Part shown: piece by piece, positions 12,119 through 21,360 of the stretch | Position numbering within the stretch: position 1 is the stretch's first letter | Layout of the letters: every line of letters starts with the position of its first letter | Assembly: GCF_003148475.1 (NCBI RefSeq) | Contig: NZ_QGGG01000002.1 | Span: 78,171 to 142,170 of the forward strand | Length of the DNA stretch: 64,000 nucleotides | Reading direction: 5' to 3' | Source of the DNA: Pseudaminobacter salicylatoxidans | GTDB taxonomy: Bacteria; Pseudomonadota; Alphaproteobacteria; Rhizobiales; Rhizobiaceae | Position numbers and translations under genes: made by a program | The notes under the pieces: model-generated | Databases searched by the model: none | What the model saw: the letters and a program-made list of their open reading frames with translations, nothing else | Told to the model about the DNA's origin: nothing

Positions 12119-14131
12119 ATGTTCAAGAAGATACTGATCGCCAATCGCGGCGAGATCGCTTGTCGCGTCATCAAGTCGGCCCGACGCATGGGCATCGCCA
12201 CCGTGGCCGTCTATTCCGATGCGGATCGCGACGCCGTGCATGTGGAGATGGCGGACGAGGCGGTGCATATCGGTCCGGCGCCAGCCGCTCAGAGCTATCT
12301 GGTGGCGGAGAAGATCATCGAGGCCTGCAAGGCCACGGGTGCGCAGGCTGTCCATCCCGGCTATGGCTTTCTTTCGGAGCGCGCTTCCTTCTGCGAGACG
12401 CTCGAGCAGGAAGGCATCGTCTTTGTCGGGCCGAAGCCCAAGGCCATCCGCGCCATGGGCGACAAGATCGAATCGAAGAAATTCGCCAATGACGCCAGGG
12501 TCAGCACCGTACCCGGCTATCTGGGCGTGATCGAGGATGCGGACCAGGCCGAGCGGATCGCCGGCGAGATCGGCTACCCTGTCATGATCAAGGCTTCGGC
12601 CGGCGGTGGCGGCAAGGGCATGCGCATTGCCTGGGGCCAGGCCGAGGTGCGCGACGGCTTCGAGCGCGCGCGCTCGGAGGCGAAAAGCTCCTTCGGCGAC
12701 GACCGCGTTTTCATTGAGAAGTTCATCGTCGATCCTCGCCATATCGAAATCCAGGTGCTGGCCGATGCGCATGGCAACGCCATTTATCTTGGCGAGCGCG
12801 AATGCTCGATCCAGCGCCGCAACCAGAAGGTGGTCGAGGAGGCCCCGTCGCCCTTCCTCGATGAAAAAACCCGCTGCGCCATGGGCGAACAGGCCGTGGC
12901 GCTGGCGAAGGCGGTCGACTATCAGAGCGCCGGAACGGTGGAGTTCATCGTCGACCGCGACCGTAATTTTTACTTCCTTGAAATGAACACCCGCCTGCAG
13001 GTGGAGCATCCGGTGACGGAACTGATCACCGGCGTCGATCTTGTCGAGCAGATGATCCGCATCGCTGCGGGCGAGAATCTGGCGATCCGGCAGGGCGACG
13101 TGAAGCTGAACGGTTGGGCCGTGGAGAGCCGGCTTTATGCCGAGGATCCGTATCGCAACTTCCTGCCTTCCATCGGCCGGCTTACGCGTTATCGGCCACC
13201 GGCAGAGGGGCGGTTTGGCGATATCGTGATCCGCAACGACACCGGCGTTACGGAAGGTTCCGAAATCCCGATGTTCTACGATCCGATGGTCGCCAAGCTC
13301 TGTACCTGGGCGCCGACGCGGCTCGAAGCCATCGACGCCATGTCGGAGGCGCTGGACGAGTTCGTGGTTGACGGTATCGAGCACAACATCCCGTTCCTGT
13401 CCGCACTGATGCAGCATCCACGCTGGCGCGAGGGACGGCTGTCGACCGGGTTCATCGCCGAAGAATATCCGGACGGCTTTGCGCCGATGATGCCCGACGA
13501 CGAGGAAAAAGCGGTGCTGGCCTGCGTCGGGACCGTGATCGAGCTTCTGCGCCGCGACCGTCTCGACCGGCTGACCGGCCGGCTGGCGCCGCATTCGGGT
13601 GTGCTGAAACCGGACTGGGTGGTGCGTCTGGATGATGAATATATTCCTGTTTCCATCGGCGAGGGCATGGTTTCGATCCCGATGGAGATCGACCTTTCCG
13701 TTGCGGGCGGCAAGCCACAGACCGTGATTTCCGATTGGCGCCCCGGCGAGCCCGTGTGGCGTGGCACCGTCGGGGAGCACAGCGTTGCCGCCCAGATCCG
13801 ACCGATTGGCAACGGCGCGCGTATCGCGTGGCGCGGTCTGTCGGTCATGACGCGCACGATGCTGCCGCGCACGGCCGAACTCGACCGGCTGATGCCGATC
13901 AAGGCCGCGCCCGACACTTCCAAGCTGCTGTTGTGCCCGATGCCGGGGCTGGTCGTTTCGATTCCCGTTGCCGAAGGACAGGAGGTCAAGGCGGGGGAGA
14001 CGCTGGCAATCGTCGAAGCGATGAAGATGGAAAACGTGCTGCGCGCCGACCGTGATCTGACCGTGGAAAAGATCAACGCCAAGCCGGGTGAAAGTCTGGC
14101 CGTGGATGCGGTGATCATGGAGTTTGCGTAA
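12119..14131 (+). CDS. Acetyl/propionyl/methylcrotonyl-CoA carboxylase alpha subunit (biotin carboxylase plus biotin carrier)
   Basis: The 670-residue protein starts MFKKILIANRGEIACRVIKS and holds the ATP-grasp biotin carboxylase domain (to about residue 450; SAGGGGKGM glycine loop, EMNTRLQVEHPVTE active site). A middle domain follows, and then a C-terminal biotinyl domain with biotin lysine K636 in EAMKMEN. It would carboxylate biotin and hand the group to a carboxyltransferase beta subunit acting on an acyl-CoA. No such beta subunit lies in the window, so the substrate is open; propionyl-CoA and methylcrotonyl-CoA are both plausible. Confidence 0.93.
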   Translation: MFKKILIANRGEIACRVIKSARRMGIATVAVYSDADRDAVHVEMADEAVHIGPAPAAQSYLVAEKIIEACKATGAQAVHPGYGFLSERASFCETLEQEGIVFVGPKPKAIRAMGDKIESKKFANDARVSTVPGYLGVIEDADQAERIAGEIGYPVMIKASAGGGGKGMRIAWGQAEVRDGFERARSEAKSSFGDDRVFIEKFIVDPRHIEIQVLADAHGNAIYLGERECSIQRRNQKVVEEAPSPFLDEKTRCAMGEQAVALAKAVDYQSAGTVEFIVDRDRNFYFLEMNTRLQVEHPVTELITGVDLVEQMIRIAAGENLAIRQGDVKLNGWAVESRLYAEDPYRNFLPSIGRLTRYRPPAEGRFGDIVIRNDTGVTEGSEIPMFYDPMVAKLCTWAPTRLEAIDAMSEALDEFVVDGIEHNIPFLSALMQHPRWREGRLSTGFIAEEYPDGFAPMMPDDEEKAVLACVGTVIELLRRDRLDRLTGRLAPHSGVLKPDWVVRLDDEYIPVSIGEGMVSIPMEIDLSVAGGKPQTVISDWRPGEPVWRGTVGEHSVAAQIRPIGNGARIAWRGLSVMTRTMLPRTAELDRLMPIKAAPDTSKLLLCPMPGLVVSIPVAEGQEVKAGETLAIVEAMKMENVLRADRDLTVEKINAKPGESLAVDAVIMEFA

Positions 14132-14246
14132 AGGCCCGGCGTTATTCCGGGAGGCCGCGACCACCTTTCTGTGATTGCAGCCGGATCGCACTGGACCCGG
14201 CCGTATTCATCCGTGACAATGGCCGCACTCCGACTCTTGAAGCGAA

Positions 14247-17200
14247 ATGACCATGACCAGCGGCAGGTTGCCACGCGATCCGATCCTGCGGAGCGCGCTT
14301 ACATCGCAGACGAACGGCACGACGAAGGAAACGCAGGCGCGCGCGTTCATCCATCTGCGCGTGCATTCGGCCTATTCGCTGCTGGAAGGCGCGTTGCCGC
14401 TTGGCAAGGTCGTGGGCCACGCGGTGAAGGACGAAGCGCCGGCCATTGCCGTCACCGACACCAACAATCTGTTCGGCGCGCTGGAGTTCGCGCAAAAGGC
14501 CAGCAAGGACGGGGTCCAGCCGCTGGTCGGCTGCCTGCTTTCGGTCGATTTCGGTGACGGTGGCGAAGCGGGCTCCGCACGCAAGCAGAACCTCGAACTC
14601 CATTCGGTCGTGCTGATCGCAGCAACCGAGGCGGGTTACGCCAATCTCGTCCGCATCGTCAGTCGAACCTATCTGGAAACGCCGCCGGGCGAATCCGTGC
14701 ATGCGCAGGTCGGCTGGTTCGAAAACCTTTCGGAAGGCATCATCTGTCTCAGCGGTGGGCCGCGCGGACCGGTCGGCGCGGCGATCAGGAACGGACATGC
14801 AGATCTCGCCGAAAGCAGGCTTCTGGCATTGCGGTCTCTGTTCGGCGACCGGCTCTATGTCGAGATCGAGCGTCTGTCCGGCTATGACAAGGCCATCGAG
14901 GCCGCGACCGTCAATCTGGCTTATCAGCACGGGCTGCCGCTGGTCGCCACCAATGAGGCATTTTTTTCCAAGCGCGAGGACTATGAGGCGCATGACGCGT
15001 TGATCGCCATCGCCGAAGGTTCGGTGGTCGCCGAAGACAATCGCCGCCGGCTGACGCCGGACAATTACCTCAAGTCACAGAAGGAGATGTCGGAGCTTTT
15101 TGCCGATCTGCCTGAAGCGATCGACAACACGATCGAGATCGCCCAGCGCTGCTCCTACTATCCGCTCAACCGCAAGCCTATCCTGCCGCGCTTTGCAGGT
15201 GCGGATGTGACGGATGCCGATGCAGCCGAACAGGCGGAAGCCGAGGAACTCGCGCGACAGGCCCGCGAGGGTCTTGCCCAGCGCATCGCCACGCGCGGCA
15301 TTCATCCGGGTTTTACCGAGGAACAATATCGCGAGCGCCTGGAATTCGAGATCGGCATCATCCAGCGCATGAAGTTCCCCGGCTACTTCCTCATCGTGTC
15401 GGACTTCATCAAATGGGCCAAGGCACACGGCATACCCGTGGGGCCGGGGCGCGGTTCGGGCGCCGGCTCGCTGGTGGCCTATGCGCTCACCATCACCGAC
15501 GTCGACCCACTGCGCTTCTCGCTGCTGTTCGAGCGCTTCCTCAACCCGGACCGCGTGTCGATGCCCGACTTCGACATCGACTTCTGCCAGGACCGGCGCG
15601 AAGAGGTGATCCGCTACGTTCAGGGCAAATATGGCCGCGATCAGGTCGGCCAGATCATCACCTTCGGTACGTTGCAGGCGCGTGCAGTCCTCCGCGACGT
15701 AGGTCGCGTACTCCAAATGCCCTACGGCCAGGTCGATCGGCTGTGCAAGATGGTGCCCGCCAATCCGGCCAATCCGGTCAAGCTGGCCGAGGCCATCGCC
15801 AACGAACCGCGCTTCGCCGAAGAAGCCGAGAAGGAGCCCATTGTCCAGACGCTCCTGGACATGGCGCAGAAGCTGGAGGGGCTTTACCGCCACGCCTCCA
15901 CCCACGCCGCCGGCATCGTCATCGGCGACCGTCCGTTGTCCGAACTGGTGCCGATGTACCGCGATCCGCGTTCGGACATGCCGGTCACGCAGTTCAACAT
16001 GAAGAAGGTCGAGGACGCCGGGCTGGTGAAGTTCGACTTCCTCGGCCTGAAAACGCTTTCCGTACTGGAAAACGCCGTCAAGCTCATCAGCCGCCGGGGC
16101 GTGGATATCGACCTCGCGCAGATTCCGCTGGACGATCCCGAAACCTACGCCATGCTGTCGCGCGGCGAGACCGTCGGTATCTTCCAGGTTGAAAGTGCCG
16201 GCATGCGCAAGGCGCTGATCGGCATGAAGCCCGACCGCATCGAAGACATCATCGCGCTCGTGGCGCTCTATCGCCCCGGCCCGATGGAGAACATTCCCAC
16301 CTACAATGCGCGCAAGCATGGTGAGGAGGAGATTGCCTCCATCCATCCCAAGATCGACCATCTGGTGAAGGAGACGCAGGGCGTCATCGTCTACCAGGAG
16401 CAGGTCATGCAGATCGCGCAGGAACTGGCAGGCTACTCACTGGGCGAAGCGGACCTGCTGCGTCGCGCCATGGGCAAGAAAATCCGCGCCGAGATGGACC
16501 AGCAGCGCGAGCGCTTCGTGTCCGGAGCGGTGGAGAAAGGCGTCAGCAAGCAGCAGTCCGATTTCATCTTCGACCTGCTGGCGAAGTTCGCCGACTACGG
16601 CTTCAACAAGTCGCATGCGGCAGCCTATGCCATCGTTTCCTACCAGACGGCCTATCTGAAGGCGCACTATCCGGTCGAATTCCTGGCCGCGTCGATGACC
16701 TACGATATGTCCAACACCGATAAGCTGTCGGACTTCCGGCAGGATGCGATCCGGCTGGGCATCGAGGTTGTGCCGCCATCGGTCATGACGTCCTACCGGC
16801 CGTTCGAGGTGGGTGAAAACCGCATCTATTATGCGCTTGCGGCCATCAAGGGCGTGGGCGACGCGGCGGTTGAGCACATTGTCGCCAAGCGCGCCGAAAA
16901 GCCGTTCGAGGATCTCGAGGATTTCTGCGAGCGCATTGATCCCAAGATCGTCGGCAAGCGCGTCTTCGAAAGCCTGATCAATGCGGGCGCGCTGGATTGC
17001 TTCGGGCATGACCGCGCCGCCCTGATGGCAGGGGTGGAGCGCATGATGGGCCTTGCCTCGCGCGCGCAGGCCGATGCCGCGGCCGGCATCACCGATATGT
17101 TCGGCTCGTCGTCGGCGAGCAAGCAGAAGCAGCTTCACCTTCCTGCCGCCGATCCGTGGCTGCCGGCCGACCGGTTGCACCGCGAATTCCAGGTGGTCGG

Positions 17201-17783
17201 CTTCTATCTCTCCGCGCATCCGCTCGACGAGTACAAGAAGGTGCTGGAAAAGATGCGGGTCCAGACGTGGTCGGATTTCTCCGCTGCCGTCAAGCGCGGC
17301 GCCAGCGCGGGCCGGCTGGCAGGTACCGTCACTTCCAAGCAGGAGCGCAAGACCCGCACCGGCAACAAGATGGGCGTGGTGATGTTTTCCGACACCACCG
17401 GCCAGTATGAGGCGGTGCTGTTCTCCGAAGCGCTCGCGCAATATCGCGACCTGCTTGAGCCCGGCCGCTCGGTGGTCATCACCGTTGCCGCGGAAGACAG
17501 GCCCGAAGGCGTCAATCTGCGCATTCAGACCGTGCATTCGCTGGAAGATGAGGCAAGCCGCGTGCAGAAGGCGCTTCGCGTCTATGTACGCGATGCGTCT
17601 CCACTCAATACGCTGGCCAGCCAGCTTACCGTCAAGGGTGAGGGGCAGGTGAGTTTCGTGGTCATCAAGGAGGATGCACAGGGCGAAGTGGAGATCGGGC
17701 TTCCGGATCGCTATCGCATCTCGCCGCAGGTGGCGTCCGCCATGCGCGCCCTGCCGGGCGTGGTGGAAGTGGAACTGGTATAG
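14247..17783 (+). CDS. dnaE: DNA polymerase III alpha subunit
   Basis: The 1178-residue replicative polymerase has an N-terminal PHP domain (FIHLRVHSAYSLLEGA), and the palm signature PDFDIDFC with acidic residues D443 and D445. The third catalytic region is KFDFLGLKTLS. GPGRGSGAGSLVAYAL, the helix-hairpin-helix region and an OB-fold domain (AGTVTSKQERKTRTGNKMG) follow the DnaE1 order. The length is normal for the main DnaE rather than the shorter ImuC/DnaE2. It is convergent with moeA and 39 bases apart from it. Confidence 0.97.
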   Translation: MTMTSGRLPRDPILRSALTSQTNGTTKETQARAFIHLRVHSAYSLLEGALPLGKVVGHAVKDEAPAIAVTDTNNLFGALEFAQKASKDGVQPLVGCLLSVDFGDGGEAGSARKQNLELHSVVLIAATEAGYANLVRIVSRTYLETPPGESVHAQVGWFENLSEGIICLSGGPRGPVGAAIRNGHADLAESRLLALRSLFGDRLYVEIERLSGYDKAIEAATVNLAYQHGLPLVATNEAFFSKREDYEAHDALIAIAEGSVVAEDNRRRLTPDNYLKSQKEMSELFADLPEAIDNTIEIAQRCSYYPLNRKPILPRFAGADVTDADAAEQAEAEELARQAREGLAQRIATRGIHPGFTEEQYRERLEFEIGIIQRMKFPGYFLIVSDFIKWAKAHGIPVGPGRGSGAGSLVAYALTITDVDPLRFSLLFERFLNPDRVSMPDFDIDFCQDRREEVIRYVQGKYGRDQVGQIITFGTLQARAVLRDVGRVLQMPYGQVDRLCKMVPANPANPVKLAEAIANEPRFAEEAEKEPIVQTLLDMAQKLEGLYRHASTHAAGIVIGDRPLSELVPMYRDPRSDMPVTQFNMKKVEDAGLVKFDFLGLKTLSVLENAVKLISRRGVDIDLAQIPLDDPETYAMLSRGETVGIFQVESAGMRKALIGMKPDRIEDIIALVALYRPGPMENIPTYNARKHGEEEIASIHPKIDHLVKETQGVIVYQEQVMQIAQELAGYSLGEADLLRRAMGKKIRAEMDQQRERFVSGAVEKGVSKQQSDFIFDLLAKFADYGFNKSHAAAYAIVSYQTAYLKAHYPVEFLAASMTYDMSNTDKLSDFRQDAIRLGIEVVPPSVMTSYRPFEVGENRIYYALAAIKGVGDAAVEHIVAKRAEKPFEDLEDFCERIDPKIVGKRVFESLINAGALDCFGHDRAALMAGVERMMGLASRAQADAAAGITDMFGSSSASKQKQLHLPAADPWLPADRLHREFQVVGFYLSAHPLDEYKKVLEKMRVQTWSDFSAAVKRGASAGRLAGTVTSKQERKTRTGNKMGVVMFSDTTGQYEAVLFSEALAQYRDLLEPGRSVVITVAAEDRPEGVNLRIQTVHSLEDEASRVQKALRVYVRDASPLNTLASQLTVKGEGQVSFVVIKEDAQGEVEIGLPDRYRISPQVASAMRALPGVVEVELV

Positions 17784-17822
17784 GCGGAGCCGCTTCCGCC
17801 TTCTCCGGAAAAGAGACCGCGG

Positions 17823-19031
17823 TCAGCGCAGTCGAAGCACCTTGCAGATCGATCCGGCCTCGGCTGCGGGCGCAAATGGCTCGCGGATGATCAGGCCGTT
17901 GGCTTGCGAAAAAGTCTTCAGCATCGAGGAATCCTGCGTCGCGAACGGCGTGGCCGTGATACGGCCGTCGGGTTCGTCATGCAGCATCGCGCGCACATAG
18001 TCCTGCCGCAGGTCATTGGCTGCCATGGGTTCGTCCAGCACTGCGTCGCGAATGTCCTGGCTGAAGGCTCGCCCGCCCAGGCGTGACAGCAGCGGCTTCA
18101 GGAACAGGTGCGAGCAGACGAGGCTCGCCACCGGATTGCCGGGAAAGCCAAGGAAGCGCGTGGTGCCGCGCCGGCCGAACATCAGCGGCTTTCCGGGACG
18201 CATGGCGATCTTCCAGAAACCGAGCGTCATGCCTTCCGCTACAAGTGCGTCATGGGTGAGGTCGTGGTCGCCGACAGAGGCGCCGCCGAGCGTGACGATT
18301 ACATCCGCGCGCTGCTCGATGGCGTGGCGAATCCGGCTCGATATCGCCGGAAGACTGTCGGAAACGATGCCGAGATCGAGTACCTCGGCGCCGACCGAGC
18401 GCGCAATCGCCGCAACGCCATAGCCGTTTGAAGCGATGATCTGGTCCGGCCCCGGTTCGCTTCCGGGCGGCAGAAGTTCGTCGCCCGTGGCGATGATGGC
18501 AAGGAGCGGTCGCCGCAGAACCGAAAGCGTCGGATGATTTGCAGCCGCTGCAAGCGAGACCGCGCCGGCATCCAGCAGCCAGCCCTTTTCCAGGAGCAGG
18601 TCGCCGGTCGAGAAGTCCAGTCCTTTCAGGCGGATGTTCCGGCCGCTTGCGGTCAACTCGACTATTTCGACAGCGCCATTATCCAGAAGGCGGGTGTTTT
18701 CCTGTATGACCACCGTGTCCGCACCGGGCGGAACGGGGGCGCCGGTAAAGATGCGCACGGCCTGTCCTGGGCCAACCATGCCATGAAAATGCTGGCCGGC
18801 AGGAGCCTGACCGATGACATCGAGTGTCACGGGAACGGTTTCGATATCCGCCGCGCGCACGGCATAACCATCCATTGCCGAGGCGTCGAATGGCGGCTGG
18901 GTGCGCAGTGCGCGCACCTCTTCTGCCAGCACGCGACCGGCTGCTTCGCCTATGGAGACCTGTTCGCTGTCGGCCGGCTCGGCACCGTCCAGAAGCCGCT
19001 GCAGCGCCTGGTCGACCGGCAACAGCGCCAT
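17823..19031 (-). CDS. moeA: Molybdopterin molybdotransferase
   Basis: The 402-residue enzyme inserts molybdate into adenylylated molybdopterin, the last common step of molybdenum cofactor synthesis. The MoeA/gephyrin signature VTLGGASVGDHD is present, as are the N-terminal QALQRLLDGAEP and ASAMDGYAV motifs. It is the last gene of ppiD-trpD-trpC-moaC-moeA and starts 1 base after moaC. The window's sulfite-oxidase-like protein would be a user of this cofactor. Confidence 0.96.
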   Translation of the reverse strand: MALLPVDQALQRLLDGAEPADSEQVSIGEAAGRVLAEEVRALRTQPPFDASAMDGYAVRAADIETVPVTLDVIGQAPAGQHFHGMVGPGQAVRIFTGAPVPPGADTVVIQENTRLLDNGAVEIVELTASGRNIRLKGLDFSTGDLLLEKGWLLDAGAVSLAAAANHPTLSVLRRPLLAIIATGDELLPPGSEPGPDQIIASNGYGVAAIARSVGAEVLDLGIVSDSLPAISSRIRHAIEQRADVIVTLGGASVGDHDLTHDALVAEGMTLGFWKIAMRPGKPLMFGRRGTTRFLGFPGNPVASLVCSHLFLKPLLSRLGGRAFSQDIRDAVLDEPMAANDLRQDYVRAMLHDEPDGRITATPFATQDSSMLKTFSQANGLIIREPFAPAAEAGSICKVLRLR

Positions 19032-19032
19032 G

Positions 19033-19521
19033 TCAGCCTTCCGCCTTGTAGTCGCCAGACTTGCCGCCGGTCTTTTCGACCAGCCGCACGCCGGAGATCG
19101 TCATGCCGCGATCCACCGCCTTGGCCATGTCGTAGATGGTGAGGCAGGCGACGGAGGCCGCCGTCAGCGCCTCCATTTCCACACCGGTCTTGCCTGTGAC
19201 ACGGGCAAGCGCAGTGACGCGCAGACCGGGCAGCGACTCATCGGGTTCGATGTCGACGGTAACCTTGGTCAGCAACAGCGGATGACAGAGCGGGATCAGT
19301 TCATGCGTGCGCTTGGCGGCCATGATCCCGGCAATGCGGGCGGTGCCGAGCACGTCGCCTTTCCTGGCATTGCCTTCACGGATCAGGTTCAGCGTCTCCG
19401 GCTGCATGATGACAGCGCCTTCCGCGATCGCGGTACGCTGCGTTTCAGCCTTTTCGCCGACATCGACCATGTTCGCCTGGCCTTCGGCGCCGAGATGGGT
19501 GAGGGCGGGTTGGGTCGTCAT
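19033..19521 (-). CDS. moaC: Cyclic pyranopterin monophosphate synthase
   Basis: MoaC acts with MoaA to convert GTP to cyclic pyranopterin monophosphate, the first step of molybdenum cofactor synthesis. Signature segments [12 protein letters not shown] (70-81), [11 protein letters not shown] (113-123) and D131 with the nearby lysine are present. The start at 19521 (162 residues, [10 protein letters not shown]) follows the trpC stop codon by 1 base; an upstream in-frame ATG would overlap trpC and is less likely. Confidence 0.97.
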   Translation of the reverse strand: MTTQPALTHLGAEGQANMVDVGEKAETQRTAIAEGAVIMQPETLNLIREGNARKGDVLGTARIAGIMAAKRTHELIPLCHPLLLTKVTVDIEPDESLPGLRVTALARVTGKTGVEMEALTAASVACLTIYDMAKAVDRGMTISGVRLVEKTGGKSGDYKAEG

Positions 19522-19522
19522 T

Positions 19523-20341
19523 CTAGCTATCTGCGTCCTGTGCAACCGGCATGCCGGTAAGCAGCGTCCTGGTCGCTGCCGTCACATCACTCTGTCGCAT
19601 CAGGCTTTCGCCGACAAGGAACGCGCCGATGCCGCTGTCCTGCAGCCGAAGGCAATCTTCATGCGTGAAGATGCCGCTTTCGCCCACCAGCAGCCTGTCG
19701 TCCGGCACCAGCGCGGCCAGACGCTCCGACGTTTCGAGACTGACCTCAAACGTGCGCAGGTTGCGATTGTTGACGCCGATGAGCGGGGAGGCGAGTTTCA
19801 GCGCCCGTTCCGTCTCGGCCTCGTCATGCACTTCGACCAGCACATCCATGCCAAGTTCGAAGGCGGTGTCTTCCAAAGCTTTCGCCTCATCATCGTCCAG
19901 ACTCGCCATGATGACGAGAATGGCGTCAGCACCCCACGAGCGGGCCTCATAAACCTGATAGGGCTCGAACATGAAGTCCTTGCGCAGCGCCGGCAGGTGG
20001 CAGGAAGCGCGGGCGGCGGTGAGAAATTCCGGCGCGCCCTGAAATGACGGCGTATCGGTCAGCACCGAAAGGCAGGCCGCGCCTCCAAGTTCATAAGCGC
20101 GAGCCAGAGCGGGTGGATCGAAATCCGGGCGGATGAGCCCCTTTGACGGGCTGGCTTTCTTGATCTCGGCGATCAGACCGAATTCGCCGGCGGCCCGCTT
20201 GCTCTTCAAAGCAGAAAGGAAGCCGCGTGGGGCTTCGGCTTCGCGGATGCGCGCCTTGAGCTCGGGAAGCGGCAGACGAGCCTTGGCGGCCGCGATTTCC
20301 TCGCGCTTGTAGGCTTCGATCCTGGCTAGAATATCGACCAT
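19523..20341 (-). CDS. trpC: Indole-3-glycerol phosphate synthase
   Basis: The 272-residue TIM-barrel enzyme closes the indole ring in tryptophan synthesis. [10 protein letters not shown] (59-68) is the active-site signature, followed by the expected [16 protein letters not shown] and [10 protein letters not shown] strands. It stands alone, without a fused TrpF domain. It starts 3 bases after trpD and ends 1 base before moaC, so it is fully embedded in the operon. Confidence 0.97.
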   Translation of the reverse strand: MVDILARIEAYKREEIAAAKARLPLPELKARIREAEAPRGFLSALKSKRAAGEFGLIAEIKKASPSKGLIRPDFDPPALARAYELGGAACLSVLTDTPSFQGAPEFLTAARASCHLPALRKDFMFEPYQVYEARSWGADAILVIMASLDDDEAKALEDTAFELGMDVLVEVHDEAETERALKLASPLIGVNNRNLRTFEVSLETSERLAALVPDDRLLVGESGIFTHEDCLRLQDSGIGAFLVGESLMRQSDVTAATRTLLTGMPVAQDADS

Positions 20342-20344
20342 GAC

Positions 20345-21358
20345 TTATCCGTTGGAAACCTTGACCAGCGCCTCCAGCACACCGAGCGCACGGCCATTGT
20401 CGATGGCGCTGGCGGCTGCGGCAACGCCATCGGCAAGGGTTGCGGCCTTGTCCGCCACCACCAGCCCGGCGCCGGCATTCATCAACACCGTATCGCGATA
20501 GGCGCCCGGCGTGCCTGAAAGCACCGCCCGCAGGGCGTTGGCGTTGTAGGCCGCATCGCCGCCGCGCAGCTCTTCCTTGGAATAGCGCTTCAGGCCAAGT
20601 TCCTCGGGCGTCAGCACGAAGGTGCGGATCCGGCCATTCGCAAGTTCCGCCACATGCGTTTCACCGGTGGCGGTGATCTCGTCATAGCCGTCGCCATGAA
20701 CCACCCAGATGTGATCGGCGCCAAGCGTTTTCAGCGTCTCGGCGACGGGCTCTACCCATTCCGGCGCGAAGACACCGACCATCTGGCGCGTCACTCCGGC
20801 GGGGTTGGAAAGGGGGCCAAGCAGGTTGAAGATGGTACGTGTACCAAGTTCCGAACGCGTGGGACCGACATGGCGCATGGCCGGGTGATGCGCTGGCGCG
20901 AACATGAAGCCCACGCCTGCCTCGCGCACGCAATCGCCGATCTCCTCCGGAGTCAGGTCGATCTTGACGCCAAGCGCCATCAGCACGTCAGCCGCACCCG
21001 TCTGCGAGGAAAGACCACGATTGCCATGCTTGGCTACCGGCACGCCAGCGCCCGCAATGACGAACGCGGATGCGGTGGAAATGTTGACGCTGTGCGAACC
21101 GTCGCCGCCGGTGCCGACGATGTCGACCGCACCGGCCGGTGCATTCACGCGCAGCATCTTGTCGCGCATGGTTGCGACGGCGCCGGAGATTTCCTCCACC
21201 GTTTCGCCGCGCACGCGCAACGCCATGAGAAAGCCGCCGATCTGGCCCGGCGTGGCATCGCCGGACATGATGATGTCGAAGGCTTCCCTGGCTTCTTCAA
21301 AGGTCAGCGGCGTACCCGCTGCCACCTTCGCGAGATGAGGCTTCAGGGTGCTGCTCAT
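20345..21358 (-). CDS. trpD: Anthranilate phosphoribosyltransferase
   Basis: The 337-residue enzyme joins anthranilate with PRPP. The PRPP loop [14 protein letters not shown] begins at residue 82, and [17 protein letters not shown] and [11 protein letters not shown] follow as in the family. It starts 2 bases after ppiD and is followed by trpC. trpE/G are not in the window; in many rhizobia they are encoded elsewhere as a fusion. Confidence 0.97.
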   Translation of the reverse strand: MSSTLKPHLAKVAAGTPLTFEEAREAFDIIMSGDATPGQIGGFLMALRVRGETVEEISGAVATMRDKMLRVNAPAGAVDIVGTGGDGSHSVNISTASAFVIAGAGVPVAKHGNRGLSSQTGAADVLMALGVKIDLTPEEIGDCVREAGVGFMFAPAHHPAMRHVGPTRSELGTRTIFNLLGPLSNPAGVTRQMVGVFAPEWVEPVAETLKTLGADHIWVVHGDGYDEITATGETHVAELANGRIRTFVLTPEELGLKRYSKEELRGGDAAYNANALRAVLSGTPGAYRDTVLMNAGAGLVVADKAATLADGVAAAASAIDNGRALGVLEALVKVSNG

Positions 21359-21360
21359 GA

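Noticed and set aside
11981-14191. A 736-codon open frame opposite the carboxylase alpha subunit
   Set aside because: Same reason: no start signal or family, and the plus-strand gene is complete with its biotin site.
15075-16361. A 428-codon frame opposite dnaE
   Set aside because: Shadow of dnaE; no features of a real protein.
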